From Bernardetia sp. ABR2-2B (lineage in GTDB: Bacteria > Bacteroidota > Bacteroidia > Cytophagales > Bernardetiaceae), in the NCBI RefSeq assembly GCF_037126435.1, contig NZ_CP147020.1, positions 4,167,001 to 4,231,000 of the forward strand: a stretch of 64,000 bases of DNA. The letters are read 5' to 3'. Positions 1-9,719 of this stretch are shown here, one piece after another. Made by a program: the position numbers and the translations under genes. Below the pieces are notes generated by a model, which worked only from the letters and a program-made list of their open reading frames with translations, searched no databases and had not been told where the DNA came from. Positions within the stretch are counted from its first letter, which is position 1; every line of letters starts with the position of its first letter.

Positions 1-3000
1 TTCTCCTTTAGGAATGGTCAGTTTTTCGGGTGAGTTTTTAGGCTTTCCTTCTGATTTTGTAGCTAACGGAAAATTCAAAACTTCCATAGGAAATGCAGTT
101 ACGGATATTCATTTGAATACAACAAATAAAACCTACCAAGGAAAACTAAATCTGACAAACTTTAAGGCTGGTAAGTTGGCAAAGAGTGATTTTTTGGGAC
201 AAATTACAGCAAAAGGAAAAATAGATGGAAAAGGTTTTACCAAAAAAGAAGCTGATTTTGAAGTCAAAGCAACTGTGGATAGCATTACTCTAAAAAATAC
301 ATTTAAGTATTATTCTTACAAAAATATTATAGTAGATGGACGTTTGAAATATCCTTCTTTTAATGGAGAAATGACTGTCAATGATGCAAATTTGGTAGCT
401 GATATGCGAGGTAAAATTGATTTGCAGGATAGCATTATCAATGGAAGGATTCGTATTATAAAATCAGATTTGCAAAACTTAGGGATTTCAAGAGAAATTG
501 CAAATCTACAAGGAAATGGAAATTTTAATCTGCAAGGTCTTACTCTAAATTCCATCACAGGAACTGCCGAAATTCGTCAAGCACAGATTGATTACAACAA
601 AAATAAATTGGCTCTTAGTGTAATTTCTCTAAATTCTACATTAGAAAATGGTTTTCGTGATATTCATTTAGAATCTGATTATGTAGATTTGGATATAACA
701 GGAGAGTTTAGATTACAAGATGCTATTAATGATGCAACAAATACTTTTAAAGAATATCAATTAGAATTTCTGAATGATTCGGCTTCGCAGGTAGCATATT
801 ATCAAAAGAAGAAAGAAAAATTAGAAAAAAATCCAGCTGAAAAAACGCCATATAAAATAGAATATACTATTGATGTCAAAAAAATAAATCCTCTTATTCG
901 TCTTTTCGAACCTAAATTTTTCATTGCTGCTGATTCAAAACTAGAGGGAACATTCGAACGAAATTTAGAAAAAAATCAAGTCAAGTTTACCTTAGATTCT
1001 TACATAGACTCGCTTTCTTATCAAGACTTGGCTCTTTACAAAACGGATTTGAAAATTAATGCCATAAAGCCTTTAGATTCGACAGGCGTTGATGTTCAGA
1101 CCAATATTTTTTCAGAAAGACAGTATTATACTTCTGCCATTGCTGCCGAAAATCTGCGTGTAGATGCACAATGGTTTGGGAGAGAAATTTTGTTTGACAC
1201 TTATATCAAAAGGCAAGAATATGAAGATAACTTAGCTCTAAAAGGCTCTTTAAATATTACAGATTCTATTTATGCACTTAATCTTATCAATCCAGAGTTT
1301 TTGGTTTTGAATAACAAATGGAAAAGTGATTCTTCTGTTAGAATAGGAATACGAAAAGATGAAATTCGTTTTGAAGATAGATTTGTTTTGCAAAGTGATA
1401 GCCAACGAATAGAAATAATGGGTAAAGTTTCGAAAGACCCAAATTCGGTATTAAACGTAGGTTTAGTAAATGTAGATTTAGAACCCTTTGGTATATTTTT
1501 GGGGCAAGATGTAGAAGGCAAAGCAAGTGGAGAAGCTTTCATTAGTGGGGTTTATGATACGTTGAAGCTAGAAAATAACCTTAATCTTCAAAAAGTAGTG
1601 ATGGCAGGAATCCCAATTGGAAACCTACATACAGAATCAGTTTGGAATAATGAGGAGCAAAAATTAAATATTGAAGCCTATTTAGCATACGGACGTAGAG
1701 AAGTGGTAGATATTTCAGGATATTATTCTCCAAAAGATAAAGAAAATCCTTTAAATCTTGATGCCAAAATTATTGGAATGAAGCTAGATATTGTTGAGCC
1801 ATTTTTGAATGTTGTGGCAGATGGCTTTAAAGGTGATGTCTATGGAGCTGTGAAGATAAAAGGAAAACCAAATCAGATTAAATTAATAGGAGAAGCTTTT
1901 GTAAGTGGGGGAAGTTTTAGAGTAGATTATCTAAATACAGTCTATCATTTTGATGATAAAGTAACGTTTACCGAAAATCAAATTGGTGTGGATAGGTTGC
2001 GTCTTTATGATGATGCTGATAATATTGCTTTCCTTGATGGAGGTATTTTTCACGATGGTTTTAAAGATTTTGTGATGCAGCTTAGTGGAGATATGACAAA
2101 AATGAAAGTATTGGATACAAAACCTATTCATAACGACCTTTTTTATGGAACTGCCTTTGCCACAGGAGATTTTGAGCTTTTTGGAGCTCTAGAACAGTTA
2201 GGAATTACGATTAATGCCAAAAGTGAAGCTGGAACACGTATCTATATGCCACTGTCCAATCCTGAAGATGTCTCGACGCAATCTTTCATTCGCTTTGTCA
2301 ATCATACTGATTCTACAAAATTAGATTCACTCAAAACTCGTTTGAGAAAAGAAGATTTATCTAGCCTTAAAATGGAATTTAATTTGGATATTACACCTGA
2401 TGCCTATGTAGAACTTATTTTTGATAAAAAAGTGGGTGATGTTATTCGTGGAAATGCAAAGGGAAGGCTCAAAATGATTATTGATACAAAGGGAGATTTT
2501 AATATGTATGGCGATGTAGAAATCGTAAAAGGAGCGTATAATTTTACCTTTCTTAATGTCATCAATAAGGAATTTAATGTTGATAGAGGAAGCCATATTA
2601 CGTGGAGTGGCGACCCATTTGCAGCCCAAGTAGATTTGACAGCAACTTACGAACAAATGGCTTCTCTTGCACCTTTAATTACTGTTTCTGACAGTAGTAT
2701 TTTGGCTAGTCAGGAAATAAAAAGACGTTATCCTGTTGTAGTGGATTTATTTTTGAAAGGTGATTTGCTTACTCCAGATATTCGTTTTGATATAAATATA
2801 CCTCAATATCCAGCTCTGATAATAGCAGGAGGAACGCCAATTTCGCTAGAGTCCTATGTAGCTGCTTTCAAAACTCGTATTCAGAATGACGACCAAGAGA
2901 TGAACAAACAGGTGTTTAGTTTGATTTTGCTACGGCGTTTGTCAAGTCAAAATACTTTTGAGGGAATTAATCGTTCGGCAGGAAGTAGTGTGAGTGAACT

Positions 3001-3433
3001 TTTGTCCAATCAGCTTAGTAATCTTATTTCGCAAGTAGATGAAAACCTTGAAATTGACCTAAATGTGCAGGGTTTAGATGCTGATGCGCTCAATACATTA
3101 CAACTCCGTTTGTCATATTCGTTTTTTGAAGGAAGAGTACGTGTAACTCGTGAAGGTTCATTTACAAATGTTCAGAATCAAGCTAATTTAGCCAGTATTG
3201 CAGGAGATTGGACAGTAGAATATTTGATTTTGCCAGATGGAAAACTGCGTATGAAAGTCTATCATAAAAACAATATCAATGCCTTCAATACAGCCTTAGA
3301 AAATAACTCCACAGCAGGTGCAGGACTTCTAAAAATCTTTACCTTTGATAGTTTTAAAGAGCTTTTTAAATTTAAAAAGAAGAAAAAGAAAGCTCCTTTT
3401 GTGCAGGATAACGAAATTCGGATTGAGGAGTGA
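1..3433 (+). CDS. tamB: TamB-like translocation/assembly module protein, 3' part
   Basis: The frame is open through the left edge (codons run from base 2), so the ATG at base 14 is probably internal and the true start lies outside the window. About 1,143 residues are visible. They are rich in repeating beta-strand segments of the AsmA/TamB type (for example FNLDITPDAYVELIFDKKVG), and the last ~350 residues fit the conserved TamB C-terminal domain (DUF490). The protein ends in a lysine-rich tail (FKFKKKKKKAPF). TamB-family proteins span the periplasm and help insert outer-membrane proteins or move lipid; in Bacteroidota the partner is a BamA/TamA-like barrel, expected upstream and not visible here. 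The stop codon (3431-3433) directly abuts the stop of the convergent NTPase gene. Confidence 0.85.
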   Translation, partial: SPLGMVSFSGEFLGFPSDFVANGKFKTSIGNAVTDIHLNTTNKTYQGKLNLTNFKAGKLAKSDFLGQITAKGKIDGKGFTKKEADFEVKATVDSITLKNTFKYYSYKNIIVDGRLKYPSFNGEMTVNDANLVADMRGKIDLQDSIINGRIRIIKSDLQNLGISREIANLQGNGNFNLQGLTLNSITGTAEIRQAQIDYNKNKLALSVISLNSTLENGFRDIHLESDYVDLDITGEFRLQDAINDATNTFKEYQLEFLNDSASQVAYYQKKKEKLEKNPAEKTPYKIEYTIDVKKINPLIRLFEPKFFIAADSKLEGTFERNLEKNQVKFTLDSYIDSLSYQDLALYKTDLKINAIKPLDSTGVDVQTNIFSERQYYTSAIAAENLRVDAQWFGREILFDTYIKRQEYEDNLALKGSLNITDSIYALNLINPEFLVLNNKWKSDSSVRIGIRKDEIRFEDRFVLQSDSQRIEIMGKVSKDPNSVLNVGLVNVDLEPFGIFLGQDVEGKASGEAFISGVYDTLKLENNLNLQKVVMAGIPIGNLHTESVWNNEEQKLNIEAYLAYGRREVVDISGYYSPKDKENPLNLDAKIIGMKLDIVEPFLNVVADGFKGDVYGAVKIKGKPNQIKLIGEAFVSGGSFRVDYLNTVYHFDDKVTFTENQIGVDRLRLYDDADNIAFLDGGIFHDGFKDFVMQLSGDMTKMKVLDTKPIHNDLFYGTAFATGDFELFGALEQLGITINAKSEAGTRIYMPLSNPEDVSTQSFIRFVNHTDSTKLDSLKTRLRKEDLSSLKMEFNLDITPDAYVELIFDKKVGDVIRGNAKGRLKMIIDTKGDFNMYGDVEIVKGAYNFTFLNVINKEFNVDRGSHITWSGDPFAAQVDLTATYEQMASLAPLITVSDSSILASQEIKRRYPVVVDLFLKGDLLTPDIRFDINIPQYPALIIAGGTPISLESYVAAFKTRIQNDDQEMNKQVFSLILLRRLSSQNTFEGINRSAGSSVSELLSNQLSNLISQVDENLEIDLNVQGLDADALNTLQLRLSYSFFEGRVRVTREGSFTNVQNQANLASIAGDWTVEYLILPDGKLRMKVYHKNNINAFNTALENNSTAGAGLLKIFTFDSFKELFKFKKKKKKAPFVQDNEIRIEE

Positions 3434-6400
3434 TTACATAAGCTCCAAAACTCTATCTATTTCACTTTGATTGTTAGTTCTTTTAAGTTCTTCATCAAAA
3501 GCATCTAAAGCAAAATTTATAATTTTTTCATTCTTAGAATGATTACGAATAGTGTTGTAGCATTTTATCACTACTTCTACTGATTGTGAGTAAACGTAAT
3601 CATATTCATAATTACGTATGAGGTCGTGTTTTTGTGTATTGATTAGAAGTTGTAAACATTTTAGAGCAGAAGATTCATCACTAATACAAGATTTCAAATA
3701 ATCATAAAAACCCGAATTTCTTTGCATACAAGCAGGAGATAGAGTAAAGTATTCCAACAGATTATAATTATCATCAAATTGTAAAGAATCTAAATAAGTA
3801 AAATGAAACTTGTCTATATCATTCCCTTCATCAATGATTTTTTTCAATAAAAACTCTGACTTTTTTCTATATCTACCCCCATTTTCTCCTATGTTCTTCA
3901 GACATCTGTTTATAACTGTGTGCATTTCATCCTCTTGAGACTTTGATAAAATATAAAATAATATTTTTTCTGCACCTTCATAATTCTCCATCCAAGCACC
4001 TAATAGTTTTGAAGATATGGTTTTACGAATGTCTATTGAAGAACTATATACCTTATCGTTTTCTAAATTATTTATAATCTCAATAGATTTCTCTAAAAAT
4101 GGAATTAGCTTTTTAAAATCTATGTGTATCATATCGTCTAATGATGCAATAGACGTTTCTAGCAAATGATAATTCAAATGTTTTGTTAGTTTTACAAAAA
4201 TATTTAGAGATTCTTCTCTATTATATCTACTCAAATAAGCTATATTTTTAACAATAGCCATTCTTATAAAAGGGGTATTCTGTAAAGCAAGTTCTTGTAT
4301 TAAAGTAAAAACCCTTTCTGAATAATTTTCATTATATCCATATTTCAATAATAATCTAATTCCAACTCCTTTTTTGTTTCCACTAATAGAAAAACTATTT
4401 ATGTCATTTACTTCGCTATTAACAGAAGTATTTATATAGCTTGATAATATTTGAAATAAAGATTCATTATAATATTTTTGTCTGAAAAAATATTTATAAA
4501 CATCAGTAATAAAATAAGTGTCATTAAAGTTTTTATCTAAGTTTATAAACTTGAATAAAAGCTCAATAATACTAACATCATATTCTACACTCATTAATGC
4601 TCTTACAGCTTTGATTTTATACTCTAAATGAATATTATTGTCATTTATTATTTCAAGAATTAGAGGAATAAATTTTTTGTGATTCTCTTTTATAGCATTA
4701 TGAAACTGATCTGAATTACCTTCTAAATTTACTTCATTTCTAGAAATAATAGATGTTCTTGATTCGTATTCATTGTATTTTTTGAAAGAATATTTCCATT
4801 GTTTCAAGTTCATTTTTTCATAGGCAATTTTTGGTAAAGCAACATTTCCGTTTCTAACATTTACCATATACTCAGAGGGTTTTTTATCTATGAATTTTCC
4901 ATGTAATCTTTCTAATTCTTGAAAGTATCTTTTTAATTGAGGATAATTATTTAATTCATTAAGAGGAATTGAAGAGATTAAACTCTGTTTATAAAAGCCT
5001 GTATAATTTGCAACTTCCCTTTTTCCATCTTTATCCTTTTCAATAACTGCTTTTCCATACTTATTTTTGATTTGTTCGATTTTCTTGATAATAATATTTT
5101 TTTGCTCTTTACTATACGAATGAAAAGTTTTTTCTAATAGTTGTCTTATTTGCCAACCTAAATAATCTCCTCCTCCTTGCGCTTCTTCTAAAAGTTTTTT
5201 ATCAGACAAAATAGTGAATGTTTCATCAAAAAATACTGTCGGTTTTGATAATATCACTTCTAAAATAATGATAAAGTAGGCTTTCAATTTTTTATTTACT
5301 AAATCTTCAATTTCAGACTTTACAAAAATCAAATCTTCATTTGTTTTTTTACTCAGATACTTTAGCATTGTATTGAATAAACAGTCGTTATAATTTTCAT
5401 CTGTTCTGTTTGGATAATAACGATAGATATCGTAGTAATTTATTGTGCTATCATTTTCAAAATATTGCATTTTATCACTAGAAATAAAATTTTCTATGTT
5501 TTTATTCACTACTTTTTTGCAACAGTAGTAAGACATCTCTAAATCAATCTCACTCATATCTTTGACTAGCTTATTGAAATGATAATCTCTATATTCCTTT
5601 TCTTCTGTCTTATTTAAAGAGTAATCATACAGCCTTTCAAATGCCCATCTTTTGTTATGTTCACTTGCCTTTTCAATTAATTTTGGATATAAATATTTAT
5701 CTTTTTGTAAATCTAATAGATGTTTATCTAAAAATGAAAATACAGAAGGAGTAGAGAAATCTTTAATATTATTGGCTACTCTAAAGATAAGGTTATAGTT
5801 AGGTTGTTCATATTTGGTTTCTACAAAATAAATTGCTTTCTCTGCATCTATTTGAGCCAAACGAGCAAGTAAAAGTTCAGAGCTATCGTCCTTCAATACC
5901 AGTTCAGTATGATTTTCAAATAAAAATTCTATCCAAGTTGTACTCACTACTTTACTCAAAAACTTATCACACAAAACAGAGTTTTTAGCTATTATATCAT
6001 TAAATATTCTTTTCTCTTCTACCAAAACATCTTCATAGAAAGAAAACAACTCTATGATTATGAGTTTAATATGAAATCGAATTTTATCATTAGATAAAAT
6101 TTTGCACACTTCCTCTTCATACAAATCTTCATCATAGTATTTTAGATAATTGATAACTTGTTTTACTCTTGAACGAGTAAACAAACCTTGTACTCTACTT
6201 TCCAAGTCATCACTCAAGCTTTTTCCTGATTCTACAAAAAAACGAGCAAAAACATAATCAAAGAAAGTTTGATGAAAAAATTGAATATTTCCGTTTTCTA
6301 CTTCTACTAATAGATTTTCGGTAATCAAAAACTTTAGGCTTTTAGCAGCATTTTTATACTTTCTACTTTTTAATGTAAGTGTTTGTTTTTCATACATCTT

Positions 6401-7627
6401 GGTAGAAATACCCTTTAGTAATTGAGTTACTTCCTCCTTTGGTAACTTAACATTAGTCAGCTTATCATCTATTTTATCTTCCCATAATTTATCATAAAGC
6501 TCCTGTAAAGTAACAGTTGGTTTAAGTAAATTATGAACTGGCTTATAGACTTTACAAAAAACATCCAAATGTAAAGGTGTAGAAAGAAAATCTATTAATT
6601 TATTACTCAGATTAGAGGGTTTTATATTAAGCAACGACAAAACTTTGATTACTTGCTCTTTCTTTAATTTTTTGACTTCAAATTGAGCATACTGTTGTCT
6701 GTTTTGATATTTATTTAATTGTGTATCATAAGACAAATCATATTTTCTACACGAAACAATAATTTTGATATTAGGAATGTCATGTAGAGAGTCTATTAGA
6801 CTTGTATAAGTTTCAAGAGGCTCACGGTTATTAGACAAGGTTTGGGAAAGTGCATCTATTTGGTCTATAATCAAGACGATGTTATTGTAGCTAGATAAAT
6901 TCTTAAACATTTTAGTAAAGCTATATTTTAAATCTAAACTTTTTTTTAAGTCTTCTATATTAAGTGCAGGTCTTCTATCAGCTTTTATAGCTAAACAGGG
7001 AATCTTTTGCTGTGTTAGAGAATGATATAAATCTCTAGTAATTACTGTTTTTCCCATTCCAGCTTCGCCTACTAAAAAAGCTACATTCTTATTTGTTTGA
7101 CCTTGTGCAATGAAATCTAATAACTTCTGTGTTTCTTCTCTTACTATATGTGAGTTGGGCAAGTTATGAAATTGATACTGTTCCTTTTTGAGAGTATAAG
7201 ATGCTTGTGCTAAGTTTTTAATAACTGTTTCTGTATCTAGTTTTTTGTTTTCTTTAGAGGAATTATAAATATCTCCAATGTGAACATTACCTTGATTATT
7301 AAAATTATTGTGCGAAGCAACATTTTTTGAATTTTCTATGTGAGCCACTTGATTTATGAAATTTTTAGTAACCTTATCTAAATTATTATAGTCAAAGTCT
7401 GCATCAAATAACAAAGACAGTTCTTCTAAATAAGAAGAATCAAAATTTTCATTTGGAAACTCCTTTAGAAATTCTCGTAGTTGATATATCTTATTTTCTG
7501 TTTCTTCAATCCTCTTATCTAAATTAAATTTTAGAGATGATTCTACGACAATAGCTCTCTCTTTCCTGAAAAAAGCTATTTTTTCTAATAATTCATCAAG
7601 ATATTTATTTACTTCGCTTCTATTCAT
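3434..7627 (-). CDS. Large STAND/NACHT-like P-loop NTPase with alpha-helical repeat C-terminus
   Basis: 1397 residues if started at the ATG at 7627. A longer start at 7663 is possible, but a TAATTTTG -7-like box at 7668-7675 would put transcription start near 7661, favouring 7627. N-terminal ~100 residues are helical and charged, followed by an asparagine-rich linker with GNVHIGDIYN (~114-123), a pattern often seen before NTPase modules in bacterial STAND proteins. The NTPase has Walker A VGEAGMGKT (~186-194) and Walker B IVLIIDQID (~250-258), then an IIVSCRKYD strand. The remaining ~900 residues are helical and look like degenerate HEAT/ARM-type repeats. Such proteins usually act as ligand-triggered oligomerising switches, many of them anti-phage. 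No TIR, protease or nuclease effector domain is recognisable, so the effector output is unknown. The gene is monocistronic and convergent with tamB. Confidence 0.75.
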   Translation of the reverse strand: MNRSEVNKYLDELLEKIAFFRKERAIVVESSLKFNLDKRIEETENKIYQLREFLKEFPNENFDSSYLEELSLLFDADFDYNNLDKVTKNFINQVAHIENSKNVASHNNFNNQGNVHIGDIYNSSKENKKLDTETVIKNLAQASYTLKKEQYQFHNLPNSHIVREETQKLLDFIAQGQTNKNVAFLVGEAGMGKTVITRDLYHSLTQQKIPCLAIKADRRPALNIEDLKKSLDLKYSFTKMFKNLSSYNNIVLIIDQIDALSQTLSNNREPLETYTSLIDSLHDIPNIKIIVSCRKYDLSYDTQLNKYQNRQQYAQFEVKKLKKEQVIKVLSLLNIKPSNLSNKLIDFLSTPLHLDVFCKVYKPVHNLLKPTVTLQELYDKLWEDKIDDKLTNVKLPKEEVTQLLKGISTKMYEKQTLTLKSRKYKNAAKSLKFLITENLLVEVENGNIQFFHQTFFDYVFARFFVESGKSLSDDLESRVQGLFTRSRVKQVINYLKYYDEDLYEEEVCKILSNDKIRFHIKLIIIELFSFYEDVLVEEKRIFNDIIAKNSVLCDKFLSKVVSTTWIEFLFENHTELVLKDDSSELLLARLAQIDAEKAIYFVETKYEQPNYNLIFRVANNIKDFSTPSVFSFLDKHLLDLQKDKYLYPKLIEKASEHNKRWAFERLYDYSLNKTEEKEYRDYHFNKLVKDMSEIDLEMSYYCCKKVVNKNIENFISSDKMQYFENDSTINYYDIYRYYPNRTDENYNDCLFNTMLKYLSKKTNEDLIFVKSEIEDLVNKKLKAYFIIILEVILSKPTVFFDETFTILSDKKLLEEAQGGGDYLGWQIRQLLEKTFHSYSKEQKNIIIKKIEQIKNKYGKAVIEKDKDGKREVANYTGFYKQSLISSIPLNELNNYPQLKRYFQELERLHGKFIDKKPSEYMVNVRNGNVALPKIAYEKMNLKQWKYSFKKYNEYESRTSIISRNEVNLEGNSDQFHNAIKENHKKFIPLILEIINDNNIHLEYKIKAVRALMSVEYDVSIIELLFKFINLDKNFNDTYFITDVYKYFFRQKYYNESLFQILSSYINTSVNSEVNDINSFSISGNKKGVGIRLLLKYGYNENYSERVFTLIQELALQNTPFIRMAIVKNIAYLSRYNREESLNIFVKLTKHLNYHLLETSIASLDDMIHIDFKKLIPFLEKSIEIINNLENDKVYSSSIDIRKTISSKLLGAWMENYEGAEKILFYILSKSQEDEMHTVINRCLKNIGENGGRYRKKSEFLLKKIIDEGNDIDKFHFTYLDSLQFDDNYNLLEYFTLSPACMQRNSGFYDYLKSCISDESSALKCLQLLINTQKHDLIRNYEYDYVYSQSVEVVIKCYNTIRNHSKNEKIINFALDAFDEELKRTNNQSEIDRVLELM

Positions 7628-7706
7628 TTTTATAATCTGTATAATTTTTTTATCTAAAAACAATATACAAAATTATGCTAATAAAATAACCAAGTTGCTA
7701 AAAATA

Positions 7707-7749
7707 AAAATCACGCATTAAAATCTAAAAGGTTTTAATACGTGATTTT
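7707..7749 (-). terminator. Rho-independent terminator of the pirin gene
   Basis: Inverted arms at 7707-7723 and 7733-7749 form a 17-bp stem with one mismatch. On the minus strand the stem is followed by a U-rich tract (TTTTTATTTTTA). It sits 25 bp past the pirin stop codon and separates that gene from the NTPase promoter. Confidence 0.7.
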
Positions 7750-7773
7750 AATATTTAATTCTACCACATAATC

Positions 7774-8685
7774 TTACCCCATCGGCACTTCCATCAACAA
7801 GACTTCTGCATCTTGTGATGCTTCTAATTCAAAATCTTCGGTGTTCCAAATTCCAAAACCATCTTTTGTGTCTAGTTCTTGCGTTTCATTGTTATTTTTC
7901 AAAATAACTTGACCTTTTAAGACAAAAACATAAACACCATTTTTTGTAGCATCTTTTAAGTCATAATCTACTTTTGTTCCTGTTTCTAAAGTTCCTAAAT
8001 GAAACCAAGCATTTTGATGAATCCAAACACCTGCATCATCTGCATTAGGCGATAAAATCTGTTGTAATTTATTTTTTCTGTCTGCTGGATTGAGCTTAAT
8101 TTGGTCGTAACGAGGAGTTACATTTCGTTTATTCGGAATAACCCAAATTTGAAGAAATTTAGTAGTCTCTTGCGTGTCGTTTACCTCGCTATGCTGCACA
8201 CCAGTTCCTGCACTCATTACTTGTATCTCATCTTTTCCTATAAATGAAGTATTGCCCATACTATCTTTATGACGCAATCCATTCTCTATCGGAATACTGA
8301 TAATTTCCATATTGTCGTGAGGATGTGTTCCAAAGCCACTTCCACCTGCTATAATATCATCGTTCATTACACGCAAAACACCAAAATTCATACGTTCTGG
8401 ATTGTAATACGATGCAAAACTAAAACTGTGTGCGCTTTTGAGCCAACCGTGGTCAGCCATTCCTCGTGTGTTTGCTTTATGAAGAACTGTGTTTGCCATA
8501 ATAGATTGTGTTGAAGAGTTTGGTAAATGATTAAATCCTAAAATAGTATCAGAATCTGTAACAGAATTTACTGTTTTGTCTTTATTTTGTTTGCTGAAAA
8601 TATTTCCCAAAACAGGTGTAGAAACTAAAAAACTTGTTCCGAGTGTCGTCTTTAAAGCTCGTTTTAAAAAATCTTTTCTATTCAT
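7774..8685 (-). CDS. Pirin family (bicupin) protein with N-terminal export-like sequence
   Basis: 303 residues. Pirins are two-cupin, metal-binding proteins; some (E. coli YhhW) show quercetin 2,3-dioxygenase activity. The first cupin carries the typical metal-ligand region THPHDNMEI (~123-131) and GTGVQHSE (~160-167). The segment GMADHGWLKSAHSFSFASY (~75-93) is characteristic of the family. Unlike most cytosolic pirins, this one starts with MNRKDFLKRALKTTLGTSF and a hydrophobic stretch, which looks like a twin-arginine-like or Sec signal without a perfect RR motif, so export is possible. The ~70 residues before the cupin are extra relative to a ~230-residue pirin. Assignment to the family is firm; the substrate is unknown. 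Confidence 0.88.
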   Translation of the reverse strand: MNRKDFLKRALKTTLGTSFLVSTPVLGNIFSKQNKDKTVNSVTDSDTILGFNHLPNSSTQSIMANTVLHKANTRGMADHGWLKSAHSFSFASYYNPERMNFGVLRVMNDDIIAGGSGFGTHPHDNMEIISIPIENGLRHKDSMGNTSFIGKDEIQVMSAGTGVQHSEVNDTQETTKFLQIWVIPNKRNVTPRYDQIKLNPADRKNKLQQILSPNADDAGVWIHQNAWFHLGTLETGTKVDYDLKDATKNGVYVFVLKGQVILKNNNETQELDTKDGFGIWNTEDFELEASQDAEVLLMEVPMG

Positions 8686-8813
8686 TACTGATGAGAATTA
8701 TAATTTTATTAATTGTATATACAATATTTGTATGTACAATTAAATTAACGTAGATATTGAAAAAAAGTTTCAAAATTGTTTCCAGTAACGTGAAAATGAC
8801 CTTGTTAGTAAAT

Positions 8814-9401
8814 TTAGCTACTCAAATTCTTAATACATTGTTCTCTCAAACTCCAAACAGATTCAAAAGTAATTACACTCTCAAGTATATTGTTTTGCTT
8901 TTCAATCCATTTTCTCAAAAAATCTTGATGATAATTAACTTTAAACTCATTTACTTGATAAGGCTCAATTTCAATTTCCTCCAAAATATCATTTCGTAGA
9001 TTTTCAAAATCAGAAGTATTGTTTGTAAAATCCTTTTCTATTCCGTTTATTTTAAGATAACAATGAGCCTCTGGAATATAATCTAGTTTATAAGCAAATT
9101 CATTTTCTGATAAAATATTTCCAATCTTGAGTGTGTTAGAACTATTCATTTTATAAATACCAATGTAGAGTTTTATATTTCTTAGCTCATTCAAATCAGC
9201 TATTTTTTTGAGAAAAGCGTGTTTAGAACTACATGTTCCTTTTTGTTCTGTCAAAACCAAACTCAAATCATGCCGATTAGTATTTCTTCCATAGGGTAGG
9301 TTTTGAATATATTTTATAAGCTCATTCCAATCTCTTATTCCTAGAGAAGTTGTAAGTGAAGTTAGTTTATCTTTTGATTTGAGTAAAATAAGATTAGAAA
9401 A
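8814..9401 (-). CDS. Transglutaminase-like small protein; start codon unresolved
   Basis: The frame stays open from a stop at 9402-9404 to the TAA at 8814-8816, about 195 codons, with no ATG, GTG or TTG in its first ~40 codons. The first TTG is at 9266, but residues encoded upstream of it (for example IRDWNELIKYIQNLPYGRN) look like genuine protein and run into the conserved KGTCSSKHAFLKKIADLN, a transglutaminase/papain-like catalytic Cys motif. A possible initiation codon is ATT at 9387-9389, 22 bases after the stop of the upstream gene, so translation could be coupled. Alternatively the start codon has been lost and this is an early pseudogene. Later PEAHCYLKING may hold the His region. Coordinates give the whole open frame. 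Confidence 0.55.
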   Translation of the reverse strand, partial: FSNLILLKSKDKLTSLTTSLGIRDWNELIKYIQNLPYGRNTNRHDLSLVLTEQKGTCSSKHAFLKKIADLNELRNIKLYIGIYKMNSSNTLKIGNILSENEFAYKLDYIPEAHCYLKINGIEKDFTNNTSDFENLRNDILEEIEIEPYQVNEFKVNYHQDFLRKWIEKQNNILESVITFESVWSLREQCIKNLSS

Positions 9402-9411
9402 TTAGAGGATT

Positions 9412-9711
9412 TTATACAGTTATGACATAAGTCAGAAAAATAATTAGGAAGATAACTACAATTAAATTTGTATATAAAATTGCTTTGGGTAGATTTGCTT
9501 TTCCCAAAAATGAAAGCGCACTTCCTACTATAATACTGACTACCAAAGAAGTACAAGCAGTAAGAACTAGTGTTATTATCCAATTTGGTATTGGAACATG
9601 AGGATGAGGAGGCTTCATTATATCCCAAGCAATTCCTCCCAAAATTCCACAAATGGAACAAGTAAAAAGAGAAACTCCTGCTGTTTTTAGTACAAATAAA
9701 AAGTGATTCAT
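9412..9711 (-). CDS. Small membrane protein of unknown function
   Basis: 99 residues with about three hydrophobic helices (roughly 5-27, 45-68 and 76-98) and a proline-rich loop (MKPPHPHVPIPNW, ~32-44) between the first two. No family recognised. It lies 8 bp downstream of the next gene on the same strand (stop 9720) and 10 bp before the transglutaminase-like frame, so the three are probably co-transcribed. A 127-codon frame on the same strand in another phase is a shadow; the hydrophobic periodicity and ATG of this one make it the likelier gene. Confidence 0.6.
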   Translation of the reverse strand: MNHFLFVLKTAGVSLFTCSICGILGGIAWDIMKPPHPHVPIPNWIITLVLTACTSLVVSIIVGSALSFLGKANLPKAILYTNLIVVIFLIIFLTYVITV

Positions 9712-9719
9712 AGCTATAT

